A stretch of DNA of 39,182 bases from assembly GCA_019119165.1 (NCBI GenBank), contig DWXO01000001.1:1-39182 (forward strand), written 5' to 3'. This DNA is from Candidatus Flavonifractor intestinigallinarum (GTDB lineage: Bacteria > Bacillota > Clostridia > Oscillospirales > Oscillospiraceae). The notes beneath the pieces are model-generated. The model worked only from the letters and a program-made list of their open reading frames with translations. It had not been told where the DNA came from and ran no database searches. The position numbers were made by a program, and so were the translations under genes. Positions 14,382 to 21,437 of the stretch are shown piece after piece (position 1 is the stretch's first letter; the number at the start of each line of letters is the position of its first letter).

Positions 14382-16460
14382 TTACTCCACATCTCGATAA
14401 TAAAGACCACGGGTGTACTCGCTGGGGCTCCAATTACCCTGGTCCAGATAGCGCCGGGTCACCTGGACGCACTCGTCGGGGGTCTCGGTGGTGAACAGCA
14501 GCCGCTGGGCCCACAGGCCGATGCGGCGGTAGTCGGCGGCCTTGTCCGCCAGGAAGAGCTTCTGAGAATTGAGCAGCTCGTTGCGGCAGCCGGGGGCCTT
14601 CACCACCGGGAACTTGGCGCCTTTCCGGTCGGTGAGGATATTGGTGTTCTGGCAGTTGCAGGAGCCGGTGCGGTTTTTGATGATGCAGTTCTCCATGATC
14701 ATCAGGGGCAGCCGGCCATAGGTGATGAGTTCGGTGTCCAGAGCCTTGGAAATATCCCGGATCTGGGGGAATTTCAGCTCAAAGGACAGAGTGAGGGAGG
14801 AGAAGCCCAGCTTCTTATATTCTTTCACCGCCTGGGCGTTATAGACCTCCAGGCCGAAATCTCCCCGCAGGGTAAAGCCCAGTTCCTTGGCAGCCTGGAT
14901 CATGCCCAGGTTGCCCACCAGAGCGTCTTTTACCCCCAGGTCTTTCACCTTTTTCAGGTTCTCCACCATCTGGGGGAACTCCCGGTCCCAGGCGATGCGG
15001 GGCAGGATCACCCCGATGGAGGTGCCCGCCGGGGCGTTGGCCGTCTCAGGATGGGCGGCCAGCTCCTCCAGGGGGATATAGACCAAGGCGGGGCCCAGGT
15101 CCAGCAGCTCCTGGGTGACCTGGTCCGCGGAGCGCACCGAGAGGGTGAGGGCGGGGGCCTCCCGCCGGTTTTCGTACCGGGCGCCGGGGTGGTATTCGCC
15201 GGTGCGGCGCTGGGGCAGCGCCTCCCGCTGCTTTGTCAGGCCGTCCAGGGCCTCCCGCCGCAGGGCATTGAGGGTGGACAGAGGCAGGGACAGGCCGTCC
15301 TCCACCAGCACCCGCATCCGCTCCGCCCGGTAGGGGGTGCCGCCGGTGCGGGCCAACTGCTTCTCCACCGCGTCGGTGGTCAGGGGGCGGGTGCGTGCCT
15401 CCTCGGGCACCGGACCCTCCACCGTGGACACCCGGCCCTCGGGGTCCTTTACCCCCACATGGGCGGGCTCGCCGGGGCGGAGCATGGCGTAGAAGGTGAT
15501 GGGCACCCGCTGGGCCTCGCCGCTCTGGTAGGTGTTGCGGGCGGCGGCGAACAGCTCGCGGGGCTCCTTGGTCTCCTCCCGTACGCCGAACATATGGGGG
15601 CCCTGCTGATCCAGGTAGTAGCCCTGGGTGAAGCCCTGGCGGGAGAAGGCGGCCTGGAGCTGGTTGACCTCCTCCGCCGTGGGTTCCCGATCCTCATGGA
15701 TGGCCCGGGAGAAGATGCCGGTGACCACCGCCACATACTCGGGCCGCTTCATCCGGCCCTCCAGCTTGACGCACGTTACCCCCATCTTCCGCAGCTGGCG
15801 CAGGTAGCCCGCCAGGGACAGGTCCTTCAGGGACAGGGGGTAGGAGTCCGCCTTGCCCTCCCAGCCGTATTTCAGCCGGCAGGGCTGGGCGCACAGGCCC
15901 CGGTTGCCCGAGCGGCCGCCGATGACAGAAGAGAGAAAGCACTGGCCGGAGTAGCACATACACAGGGCCCCGTGGGCAAATACCTCGATCTCGATGGGGG
16001 AGTGCTGGCAGATATATTCGATCTGGTCCCGGGACAGCTCCCGGGAGAGCACCGCCCGGGTCATGCCCAGGTCGGCCACCATCTTCACGCCGTCCAGGTT
16101 GTGGACGGTCATCTGGGTGGAGGCGTGGATGGGCAGGTCGGGGGCCACCTGGCGCACCATCCGCAGCACCCCCATGTCCTGCACCAGCACGGCATCGGCC
16201 CCCAGGCTGCTGGCCTCCAGGGCGAAATCGGCGGCCTGAGGCAGCTCCCGGTCGGTGAGCAGGGTATTGAGGGTCAGGTACACCTTGGCCCCTCGCACAT
16301 GGCAATAAGAAACCGCCGCCGCAAATTCCTCCCGGGAGAAATTCTTCGCGTTGCGGCGGGCATTAAAATCTCCGTATCCCAAATAGACGGCGTCCGCGCC
16401 GTTCTGTACAGCCGCCGCCACGGCCTCCATGGACCCGGCGGGGGCGAGCAGTTCCAACAT
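14382..16460 (-). CDS. U32 family protein with DUF3656-like region (RlhA-like)
   Basis: 692 residues from an ATG with GGGAGGG 6 bases ahead. N-terminal barrel begins LELLAPAGSMEA and carries the U32 signature near 155-200: EVFAHGALCMCYSGQC, then NRGLCAQPCR. The cysteines C167, C174, C190 and C194 could hold an iron-sulfur cluster. A middle insertion (about 310-480) fits DUF3656, and the C-terminal part ends with a second barrel-like segment containing NCIIKNRTGSCNCQN. Long U32 proteins of this type include RlhA, which hydroxylates C2501 of 23S rRNA; older labels say collagenase-like peptidase, which is probably wrong here. Located between zapA and dut. Confidence 0.85.
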   Translation of the reverse strand: MLELLAPAGSMEAVAAAVQNGADAVYLGYGDFNARRNAKNFSREEFAAAVSYCHVRGAKVYLTLNTLLTDRELPQAADFALEASSLGADAVLVQDMGVLRMVRQVAPDLPIHASTQMTVHNLDGVKMVADLGMTRAVLSRELSRDQIEYICQHSPIEIEVFAHGALCMCYSGQCFLSSVIGGRSGNRGLCAQPCRLKYGWEGKADSYPLSLKDLSLAGYLRQLRKMGVTCVKLEGRMKRPEYVAVVTGIFSRAIHEDREPTAEEVNQLQAAFSRQGFTQGYYLDQQGPHMFGVREETKEPRELFAAARNTYQSGEAQRVPITFYAMLRPGEPAHVGVKDPEGRVSTVEGPVPEEARTRPLTTDAVEKQLARTGGTPYRAERMRVLVEDGLSLPLSTLNALRREALDGLTKQREALPQRRTGEYHPGARYENRREAPALTLSVRSADQVTQELLDLGPALVYIPLEELAAHPETANAPAGTSIGVILPRIAWDREFPQMVENLKKVKDLGVKDALVGNLGMIQAAKELGFTLRGDFGLEVYNAQAVKEYKKLGFSSLTLSFELKFPQIRDISKALDTELITYGRLPLMIMENCIIKNRTGSCNCQNTNILTDRKGAKFPVVKAPGCRNELLNSQKLFLADKAADYRRIGLWAQRLLFTTETPDECVQVTRRYLDQGNWSPSEYTRGLYYRDVE

Positions 16461-16478
16461 ACCATCCCTCCCGGAGCA

Positions 16479-16497
16479 GGGGGGCGTCCCGCCCCCC
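16479..16497. other. GC-rich hairpin between zapA and the U32 gene
   Basis: 8-bp stem GGGGGGCG/CGCCCCCC with a TCC loop. No T-run follows on the minus strand, so it is more likely a processing or pausing element within the operon than a terminator. Confidence 0.4.
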
Positions 16498-16503
16498 GTT
16501 TCC

Positions 16504-16818
16504 TTACTTCTTGTTTTGCAGCTTGAAGATCTCCCGCTTGGCCTCGGAGAGTTCCATCTTCAGCTTGGTGGCCTCCTCCAGATATTCCTTCAGCTGGCGG
16601 CGCAGATTCTCCGCCGCCTCTACCTCTTTAAAATATTCATCGGCGATATTGACCGCCGCCAGGACAGCTCCGTCTACCAGGGAGACGCGGGCGCCCTCCA
16701 TGACCTCCCGCACCTTTTCGTCCACGTGGGCTGCCACCTTCTCGGTATAGCCGGCGTCCTCGGTGCCAACCAGGGTGTATTCCTGCCCGGCAATGGTAAC
16801 GGCGACGCGGTTTTTCAT
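16504..16818 (-). CDS. zapA: Cell division protein ZapA
   Basis: 104 residues. N-terminal beta part VAVTIAGQEYTLVG, the turn TEDAGYTEKVAAHVDEKVRE, then a long helix/coiled coil from about residue 50 to the end, ending in KLQNKK. ZapA bundles FtsZ filaments at the division site. First gene of the long minus-strand envelope cluster, with AGGAGG ahead of the ATG; TATAAT (on the minus strand) at 16852-16857 is a possible -10. Confidence 0.9.
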   Translation of the reverse strand: MKNRVAVTIAGQEYTLVGTEDAGYTEKVAAHVDEKVREVMEGARVSLVDGAVLAAVNIADEYFKEVEAAENLRRQLKEYLEEATKLKMELSEAKREIFKLQNKK

Positions 16819-16911
16819 GCAAACCCCTCCTGACCATAGTGATTTACAATATTATATCACATAAGCCCTTGGAAGAAAAACAAATTCTTCGTGAATTTTC
16901 GGGGGGACGCA

Positions 16912-16954
16912 AAAGGCCCGTAGGCGGAATCAATCGTTCCGCCCGCGGACCTTT
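16912..16954 (-). terminator. Long hairpin terminator, GGCGGAA core
   Basis: Two stacked arms: AAAGGCCCG with CGGACCTTT (one G-U pair in minus-strand RNA) and GGCGGAA with TTCCGCC. On the minus strand it is followed by CTTTTGCG. It ends transcripts of the 16990-17514 gene. The same core recurs at 18658-18695 and 20743-20782. Confidence 0.75.
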
Positions 16955-16989
16955 GGGATGTATCATAGAACAAAACCTGCATGGTCTCT

Positions 16990-17514
16990 TTACCGGACCT
17001 GGAAGGGAAACTCCACAAAGTAGTTTTGCCAGGTGAGATAGACGGAATAGAGATACCCATTTTCCGCCTGGAAGACATACCGCTCACCCTCCTGTTGGCA
17101 GTTCACCCGCTGAGCATCGTCCAGAGGGGAATCCGTGCCGTAGGCACTGAGGGGCCAGCGCAGCACCTGCACGCCGGAGAGAGCATTCTGGGTGAGGATC
17201 TGGAATGAGACCTGGGCCGAGCCTCCTGCCGGCTGGATAAAGCTCTCCTGCCGGGCGGACATGGAATCCGCCGGGAACATGATACGAAAGTCGGCATACT
17301 CTCCCTCAGGCAACGCAAATCCGCCCCAGGTGGGACCACCGTCCGGGAAGTCCTGTTCCTCCCCGCTGCCATCGAGATAGCGGACATTGGTCACCCGAGG
17401 AAAGCCCTCGCGGGCTTCGGAGGGCGCTCTGTGAAGCACATCATATGTCGCATACCCAATCCCGGCTGCAACAAGCAGAGCAAGGATCAACAACAGCTTC
17501 CTCGTTCTCGTCAT
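16990..17514 (-). CDS. Membrane-anchored protein of unknown function
   Basis: 174 residues from the ATG at 17512-17514 (AAAGGG 10 bases ahead); a GTG three codons earlier is possible. I do not recognise the family. Residues 2-8 are basic (TRTRK), 7-26 form one membrane helix, and about 145 residues follow outside, with alternating hydrophobic residues as in a beta-sandwich and a C-terminus rich in aromatics. No cysteine lipobox. It follows the broken gene at 17602-18051 by 87 bp and is probably in the same transcription unit as the HTH-membrane gene at 18048; a terminator follows. Confidence 0.6.
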   Translation of the reverse strand: MTRTRKLLLILALLVAAGIGYATYDVLHRAPSEAREGFPRVTNVRYLDGSGEEQDFPDGGPTWGGFALPEGEYADFRIMFPADSMSARQESFIQPAGGSAQVSFQILTQNALSGVQVLRWPLSAYGTDSPLDDAQRVNCQQEGERYVFQAENGYLYSVYLTWQNYFVEFPFQVR

Positions 17515-17601
17515 GGTATCCACGCCCTTTATGGTGCAATTTAGAACAAATATTGACGTTACTTAGCAAAAAGACTTACAGAATACCTTTCCTCCTGCTT
17601 C

Positions 17602-18051
17602 TTAATAGTTGACAGAACCGGAAACAGTGACCTTATAAGACGCGTTGTTTTGGAAGGCCAGCGTATAGGTGCCGGCCTCCGTCATTTCAATTGTTTTGCT
17701 GATCCGTCCGCCGGTGGCGGTAAAATAGTGGAAGGAGCCGTCTGAGGCAATCAGACCTACGTCCAGTTTTGCGGTAGAGGGGGAGTAGGTGGCGTCAATG
17801 GTGATGGTTTCACCCGCGGACATGGAAAAGCTGCTTTAGGCCTTTGACAGTGTATTTGCAGAAATTTTAATATAATAGGTCTCGGTGGCTCTGGATTCAA
17901 TAAGGCTGTCTATTTGATGCTCCAGAAGAGAATTTGTACTCACATCGTGCGTCACATCACATTGAACTGCAAAAGCCGGGCTTTGCATACTGAGACATCC
18001 CAGCAGGGCAACACAGGCCGCTACTGCTTTTAACCTATTTTTACAATTCAT
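17602..18051 (-). pseudogene. Secreted small protein gene interrupted by an in-frame TAA
   Basis: One reading frame of 149 codons broken by TAA at 17836-17838. The first part (from the ATG at 18049-18051, overlapping the upstream HTH gene stop as ATGA) encodes a clear signal peptide, positively charged CKNRLK, hydrophobic core and cleavage after AFA. The part after the stop (SAGETITIDATYSP to VSGSVNY) reads as a beta-sandwich like other small secreted Clostridia proteins, with a C-terminal AGTYTLAFQNN pattern. No ribosome site serves the ATG at 17823 beyond the stop, so the second half is probably not made. The stretch 17520-18120 is visibly more AT-rich than its surroundings. Family not recognised; nonsense decay, a sequencing error or readthrough are all possible. 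Confidence 0.6.
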
Positions 18052-18503
18052 TCCCATGGCACTAAATCAAACTCCTCTCCAGCATTTACATTTTCTTTTA
18101 CAACTAAATTGTCCCAAGAAATTTTGATCTTCTCTTTTGTGCCGACCATGCCAAAGCCGAGCCAAATCCCCAGGGCCAGGATGCCTGCGGCGGCAAAGGC
18201 CAGAACCGCCGCCAGCAGAGCTGTCCGCCGTCTGTGGGGCTCCCGCACCGCCGGGCACTCCGGCTGCGCCTCCGGTTCCGCCGCCTCCTCCCGGGGCTGG
18301 GCTGCTTCAGGGCCGTATACCAGCTCGTTCAGAGACACCCCGTACAGCTGGCTCATCTGGATCAGGCTGTCCAGGGAGGGCGTACCCACGCCGGTCTCCC
18401 ACCGGGAGATGGCCTGCCTGGACACGTTCAGCCGCTCCGCCGCATCAGCCTGGGAAAGCCCTCTGGCCTTCCGCGCCTGGGCCAGTCTCTCTGTCAATTC
18501 CAT
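18048..18503 (-). CDS. XRE-type HTH protein with one transmembrane helix, short outer tail
   Basis: 151 residues. N-terminal HTH_3 domain, about 1-60 (LSQADAAERLNVSRQAISRW), a proline/glutamate-rich linker, basic stop RRR, one membrane helix at about 94-120, then only 31 residues outside. The first 65 residues match those of the 273-residue protein at 18856 at about 55 of 65 positions, so the two are paralogues, but the large outer domain is missing here. This looks like a membrane-tethered DNA-binding protein. Its stop overlaps the start of the broken secreted gene, suggesting that the pair was made together. Confidence 0.8.
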   Translation of the reverse strand: MELTERLAQARKARGLSQADAAERLNVSRQAISRWETGVGTPSLDSLIQMSQLYGVSLNELVYGPEAAQPREEAAEPEAQPECPAVREPHRRRTALLAAVLAFAAAGILALGIWLGFGMVGTKEKIKISWDNLVVKENVNAGEEFDLVPWE

Positions 18504-18592
18504 CTTTCTTCACCTCAACAGCGTAGCTGATACCTGCTTTTTTGTAAACCTCATCTCCGTTGCGCCTGGGCAATGAAGCGTTGCGTCCCTCT

Positions 18593-18621
18593 ATTCTACC
18601 GCCATTTGCCCGATCCCGCAA
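18593..18621 (-). promoter_or_regulatory. Promoter of the 151-residue HTH gene
   Basis: TTGCGG (18616-18621), 17-bp spacer, TAGAAT (18593-18598) on the minus strand. Both hexamers and the spacing are identical to the promoter at 19725-19753. Confidence 0.7.
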
Positions 18622-18657
18622 CCTGTGGTCCCATCCGGCTTCCTCCGCACATGACAA

Positions 18658-18695
18658 AGCCCGGGGGCGGAATGAATTCATTCCGCCCCCGGGCT
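18658..18695 (-). terminator. Perfect 38-bp palindrome, probable terminator
   Basis: 19-bp arms AGCCCGGGGGCGGAATGAA meet with no spacer, centred on GAATTC. On the minus strand CTTTGTCATG follows, a weak T-run. It shares the GGCGGAAT core with the hairpins at 16912 and 20743 and would end the transcript of the 273-residue HTH gene. Confidence 0.65.
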
Positions 18696-18817
18696 CTGGA
18701 AGGGAATAAGAATAGGGAAACGCATTTTGAAGCTGCGGACACGTCTGTGTCATCTCTATCCTTAAAAATCAGCTTATCCAATGGAGCGTTTCTTGTAAAC
18801 CACATATCTGTTGCAGA

Positions 18818-18840
18818 GGGGGCAACGCTCCGTTGCCCCC
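18818..18840. repeat. GGGGGCAACG hairpin repeat, copy 1
   Basis: 10-bp perfect stem GGGGGCAACG/CGTTGCCCCC with CTC loop, 15 bases past the stop of the 273-residue HTH gene. An identical hairpin lies at 20662-20684, and in both the minus strand continues to an ATG-GTTTACAAG-like segment about 15-20 bases on. Confidence 0.75.
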
Positions 18841-18855
18841 GGGGCTGCCAGACCT

Positions 18856-19677
18856 TTATCCATTGAACTGCACCGCGGAAATCTGGATTTCCACCGTCCC
18901 ACCCGCGCTGCCGGTGGAGATATCCACGCCAAAGCGGGGCTGGTTATCCCCGCCGCTCTCCAGCGCCTCAAAGGTGCGGGTGACGGTGGCTCCGGCGGGA
19001 ATCCGAGTTTCCAGCATATCCCGCCCATTTTCATACAAGTAGCCAGCCTGGAACAGCAGAGGTTGGGCGCTGTCGTTGGTCACGGTGACGCTGAGGTAGC
19101 GGCCATTGGCGCCTATAAAAGAGATATCTCGTTCAAAATCGCTGCCCGAGCGGTATTCGGTGTCCTCCAGCACATGAATGCCCATTTCCTGCTCCACGGG
19201 CTCCACCTCAGCGAAGGGGCCTACCTGCTCCCCTGCCCGGTCCAGCGGCAGCTTGTCCCAATCCTGTTCCACCCCGCCGACCACGATGACCGAGCTACTC
19301 TGTTTGCTCTTGTTGCTGTTCATCAGGCTGCTGCCCCAAATCCCCAGGACCAGGCCCCCCACAGCCACAAGGGCCAGGACCACCAGCAGAGTGGGCCGCC
19401 TCCTTTTAGGCGCCTGTACCGGTTCCGACTCTTCCGTCAGTACCTCCGATTCCGGGGCCTCTTCCGGGGCTTCCGCCCCTCCCGGGCCGTATACCAGCTC
19501 ATCCAGCGACACCTGGTACAGCTTGCTCATCTGGATCAGGTTATCCAGGGTGGGCATCCCCGTTCCGGTTTCCCACCGGGAGATGGCCTGCCGGGATACG
19601 TTCATCCGCTCCGCCGCCTCGGCTTGGGAAAGCCCCCGGGCCTTCCGGGCCTGGGCCAGTCTTTCTGTCAAATCCAT
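18856..19677 (-). CDS. HTH-transmembrane protein with large outer domain
   Basis: 273 residues, start ATG with GAGGTGAAAAAAC upstream. HTH_3 domain at about 1-60 (LSQAEAAERMNVSRQAISRW), acidic linker with KRRR, membrane helix at about 95-115, serine-rich stem, then an outer domain at about 138-273. That outer domain is about 73 percent identical by eye to residues 121-257 of the secreted protein at 19783. Both contain RSGSDF, GANGRY, PLLFQAG, GRDML, a stretch IPAGATVTRTFEALESG and the same C-terminus IQISAVQFNG. I know no named family for the domain; beta-sandwich is inferred from its strand pattern. The layout suggests a one-protein signal relay from outside to DNA. Confidence 0.8.
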   Translation of the reverse strand: MDLTERLAQARKARGLSQAEAAERMNVSRQAISRWETGTGMPTLDNLIQMSKLYQVSLDELVYGPGGAEAPEEAPESEVLTEESEPVQAPKRRRPTLLVVLALVAVGGLVLGIWGSSLMNSNKSKQSSSVIVVGGVEQDWDKLPLDRAGEQVGPFAEVEPVEQEMGIHVLEDTEYRSGSDFERDISFIGANGRYLSVTVTNDSAQPLLFQAGYLYENGRDMLETRIPAGATVTRTFEALESGGDNQPRFGVDISTGSAGGTVEIQISAVQFNG

Positions 19678-19724
19678 GTTTTTTCACCTCAACAGCGCAG
19701 CGTATGCAGGATTTAGTACCTCTC

Positions 19725-19753
19725 ATTCTACTGTTCTTTTCCCCATTCCGCAA
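19725..19753 (-). promoter_or_regulatory. Promoter of the 273-residue HTH gene
   Basis: TTGCGG (19748-19753), 17-bp spacer, TAGAAT (19725-19730) on the minus strand, 47 bp before the ATG. Matches the promoter at 18593-18621 in both hexamers and spacing. Confidence 0.7.
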
Positions 19754-19782
19754 CCCACCTGAATATGGTAAAATTCGGGGCG

Positions 19783-20556
19783 TTACCCGTTGAACTGTAC
19801 CGCAGAAATCTGAATATCCACCGTTCCGCCCTCGCCGCTGCCGGTGGAGATATCCACGCCAAAGCGGGGCTGAATGGCCGCGCCACTCTCCAGTGCCTCA
19901 AAGGTGCGGGTAACGGTGGCCCCGGCGGGAATCTGGGTGGCGAGCATATCCCGCCCAGTGGCATACAGGTGCCCGGCCTGGAACAGCAGGGGGTGGGTGC
20001 CGTTGTTGGTTACGGTGATGCTGACATAGCGTCCATTGGCACCCACAAAGGGGATGTCCCGACTAAAATCGCTGCCCGAGCGGAACTGTGTCTCCTCCAG
20101 CACCATGATGCCGCCTTTCCGGGCGTCGGGCTGGACCTCAGCAAAGGAACCTACGGTCTTTCCAGCCTGATGCAGCGGAAGGGAATCCCATGCAGACGCC
20201 CCGGTACCCGATTCCACCGTAATGCCGCCCGGGTCGCTCCGACCCAGCACGACGGTAGTTTCGCCTCCGTCCCAGGTGATGGGTACGTCCAGCAGGTTGG
20301 CGATGGTCCGCAGGGGCAGATAGGTAGTGCCGCCGCCCGCCTGGTCGGTGTAGACGATGCTGGACGGAATTTCCTGGCCGCCCTCGGTTTTCAGTGTGTC
20401 CCCGGAAGCAAAGATGGTGCGCCCGTTGAGGTCCAGATTTACCGGATTGAAGGAGACCAGACCGGAGGCGGCCAGGGCGGTGGTAAGGCAGCCAGCCGTC
20501 AGGATCGTGGCCAGGACGCCGCTCAAAAACGGAATAACAGAACGGTTCTTTTTCAT
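19783..20556 (-). CDS. Secreted stalk-domain protein sharing its C-terminal domain with the HTH protein
   Basis: 257 residues, ATG with GGAGGG 6 bases ahead. Signal peptide at 1-30 (MKKNR, hydrophobic core, TALAA); C23 is preceded by TAG, a poor lipobox. Residues about 33-105 are a copper amine oxidase N-terminal-like stalk domain (NGRTI, TTYLPLRTIANLLDVPITWDG), a wall-associated module common in Firmicutes and not an oxidase. Residues 121-257 match the outer domain of the HTH protein encoded next downstream. The two genes are 105 bp apart and the downstream one has its own promoter. The natural reading is that this secreted form and the membrane sensor bind the same ligand or each other. Confidence 0.8.
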   Translation of the reverse strand: MKKNRSVIPFLSGVLATILTAGCLTTALAASGLVSFNPVNLDLNGRTIFASGDTLKTEGGQEIPSSIVYTDQAGGGTTYLPLRTIANLLDVPITWDGGETTVVLGRSDPGGITVESGTGASAWDSLPLHQAGKTVGSFAEVQPDARKGGIMVLEETQFRSGSDFSRDIPFVGANGRYVSITVTNNGTHPLLFQAGHLYATGRDMLATQIPAGATVTRTFEALESGAAIQPRFGVDISTGSGEGGTVDIQISAVQFNG

Positions 20557-20567
20557 GCAGTTCCCTC

Positions 20568-20645
20568 CTATGTTTTGTAATCAGCCCTTTCGGATTCTTT
20601 CACCGCCTCAACAGCGTAGCCCAGGACCTGTTGCTTGTAAACCAT
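20568..20645 (-). other. Possible 25-codon leader ORF before the stalk-domain gene
   Basis: ATG at 20643-20645 opens MVYKQQVLGYAVEAVKE and stops with TAG immediately before the GAGGG site of the stalk gene. It has no clear ribosome site. Similar sense sequence (VYKKAGISYAVEVKK) lies in the leader of the 151-residue HTH gene without a start codon, so this may be homologous leader DNA rather than a gene. Confidence 0.2.
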
Positions 20646-20661
20646 TTTCCCGTTGCTGTAG

Positions 20662-20684
20662 GGGGGCAACGCTCCGTTGCCCCC
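20662..20684. repeat. GGGGGCAACG hairpin repeat, copy 2
   Basis: Same 10-bp arms and CTC loop as 18818-18840, in the leader region of the stalk-domain gene. Confidence 0.75.
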
Positions 20685-20742
20685 GCATTTTGTATGACTT
20701 TTCAAGGGAACACAGGCTGTTTGCCGGGGAAAGACAAACAAA

Positions 20743-20782
20743 AAGCCCATGGACGGAATCCACGGATTCCGCCCATGGGCTT
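20743..20782 (-). terminator. 19-bp-arm hairpin terminator, CGGAATCC core
   Basis: Arms 20743-20761 and 20764-20782 pair fully in minus-strand RNA with one G-U pair, a mismatch on the plus strand. The minus strand then reads CTTTTTGTTTGTC. Ends the transcript of the zinc-ribbon membrane gene, 11 bp past its stop. Confidence 0.8.
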
Positions 20783-20792
20783 GAAAGTGCAA

Positions 20793-21254
20793 TTATAACC
20801 GGGCCCCGCAATGGGGGCAGATGCCCTCCGCGCCCACGTCCCGCTCCCGCAGCCGTCCGCCGCAGCGAGAGCAGCGGCAGAACCGCCAGGCGATGAGTGC
20901 CATCAGCAGGATTACCACGCCCAGCAGGAGAAACACGGACCAGAGGGGCAGCAGATCTTTCAGGAAGAGGACCAACAGTCCCGCCGCGGCCAGAATCCGA
21001 AGGCAGGTCCAGCCCACCCGGCAGAGGGGGGCTTTTTGTCCCGGGGAGGGCGGGGCCTCCACCGTCGGAGCGGCACGGAGGGCGCTCCACAGCAGATAGC
21101 CGTCCACAGCAATCAGGCAGGCCAGCAGGATGGCGTTGGGGAGCAGGCCAGCCGCCCCGCCTACCCACAGGGTTTTCCCGATCTGGTAAACGCTTCGCAG
21201 GGTGAGCAGCAGGCTGACGGCACACAGCAGCCAGAGGTAACTCCGCCGGGTCAT
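20793..21254 (-). CDS. Four-helix membrane protein with C-terminal zinc ribbon, unknown function
   Basis: 153 residues from the ATG at 21252-21254, with GGGGG 7 bases ahead; upstream in-frame ATGs (to 21350) lack support. Four hydrophobic helices (about 6-22, 35-55, 80-95, 100-122) are followed by CSRCGGRL...GICPHCGARL, two CxxC pairs that should bind one zinc ion, facing the cytoplasm if the helix count is right. I do not recognise the family. First gene on the minus strand facing the divergent dnaD gene; the terminator follows. Confidence 0.65.
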   Translation of the reverse strand: MTRRSYLWLLCAVSLLLTLRSVYQIGKTLWVGGAAGLLPNAILLACLIAVDGYLLWSALRAAPTVEAPPSPGQKAPLCRVGWTCLRILAAAGLLVLFLKDLLPLWSVFLLLGVVILLMALIAWRFCRCSRCGGRLRERDVGAEGICPHCGARL

Positions 21255-21373
21255 GGCAAGGCCCCCTTTCCCAGGCTTGCAGGTGGATCTCTTCCCCTTC
21301 ATTGTATCAGCTTTCCTTTGAAATGCAATCGATTCCGAAAGAAAACACATCCCCGGAAATGTTTGCTGCGGGA

Positions 21374-21403
21374 TTGTGCCCCACCCCAGAAATGTGGTAT
21401 GAT
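21374..21403 (+). promoter_or_regulatory. Promoter of the dnaD-loader-thiI-cinA group
   Basis: TTGTGC (21374-21379), 18-bp spacer, TATGAT (21398-21403), with TGG directly before the -10 (extended -10). 35 bp before the start codon. Confidence 0.6.
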
Positions 21404-21437
21404 AACAGATACGATATCACAGAGAGGGGGATGCCCC

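Larger units (their letters stand above)
18504..18855. other. 352-bp non-coding gap: promoter, palindrome, hairpin repeat
   Basis: Contains, from high to low coordinate, a GGGGGCAACG hairpin just past the stop of the 273-residue HTH gene, an AT-richer stretch with a 69-codon ORF (18596-18805, no ribosome site, judged spurious), a perfect 38-bp palindrome, then the promoter and about 90 bases of leader of the 151-residue HTH gene. Part of the leader (GTTTACAA..., then TACGCTGTTGAGG) recurs upstream of the stalk-domain gene near 20610-20640. Confidence 0.6.

Noticed and set aside
16857-17087. 76-codon minus-strand ORF past the end of the 16990 gene
   Set aside because: Overlaps the real gene's end and the terminator in another frame; no similarity or start signal.
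18596-18805. 69-codon minus-strand ORF starting MWFTRNAPLDK
   Set aside because: Lies across the repeat and the 38-bp palindrome, has no ribosome site, and its ATG belongs to the repeated GTTTACAAG block; kept only as part of the non-coding gap.
18818-18840. Intrinsic terminator reading of the GGGGGCAACG hairpin
   Set aside because: No T-run follows on either strand, and the second copy is in a leader, not after a gene; reported as a repeat instead.
20557-20742. Clear promoter for the stalk-domain gene
   Set aside because: TACAAA near 20690 could be a -10, but no fair -35 lies 16-18 bp from it; no promoter is reported.
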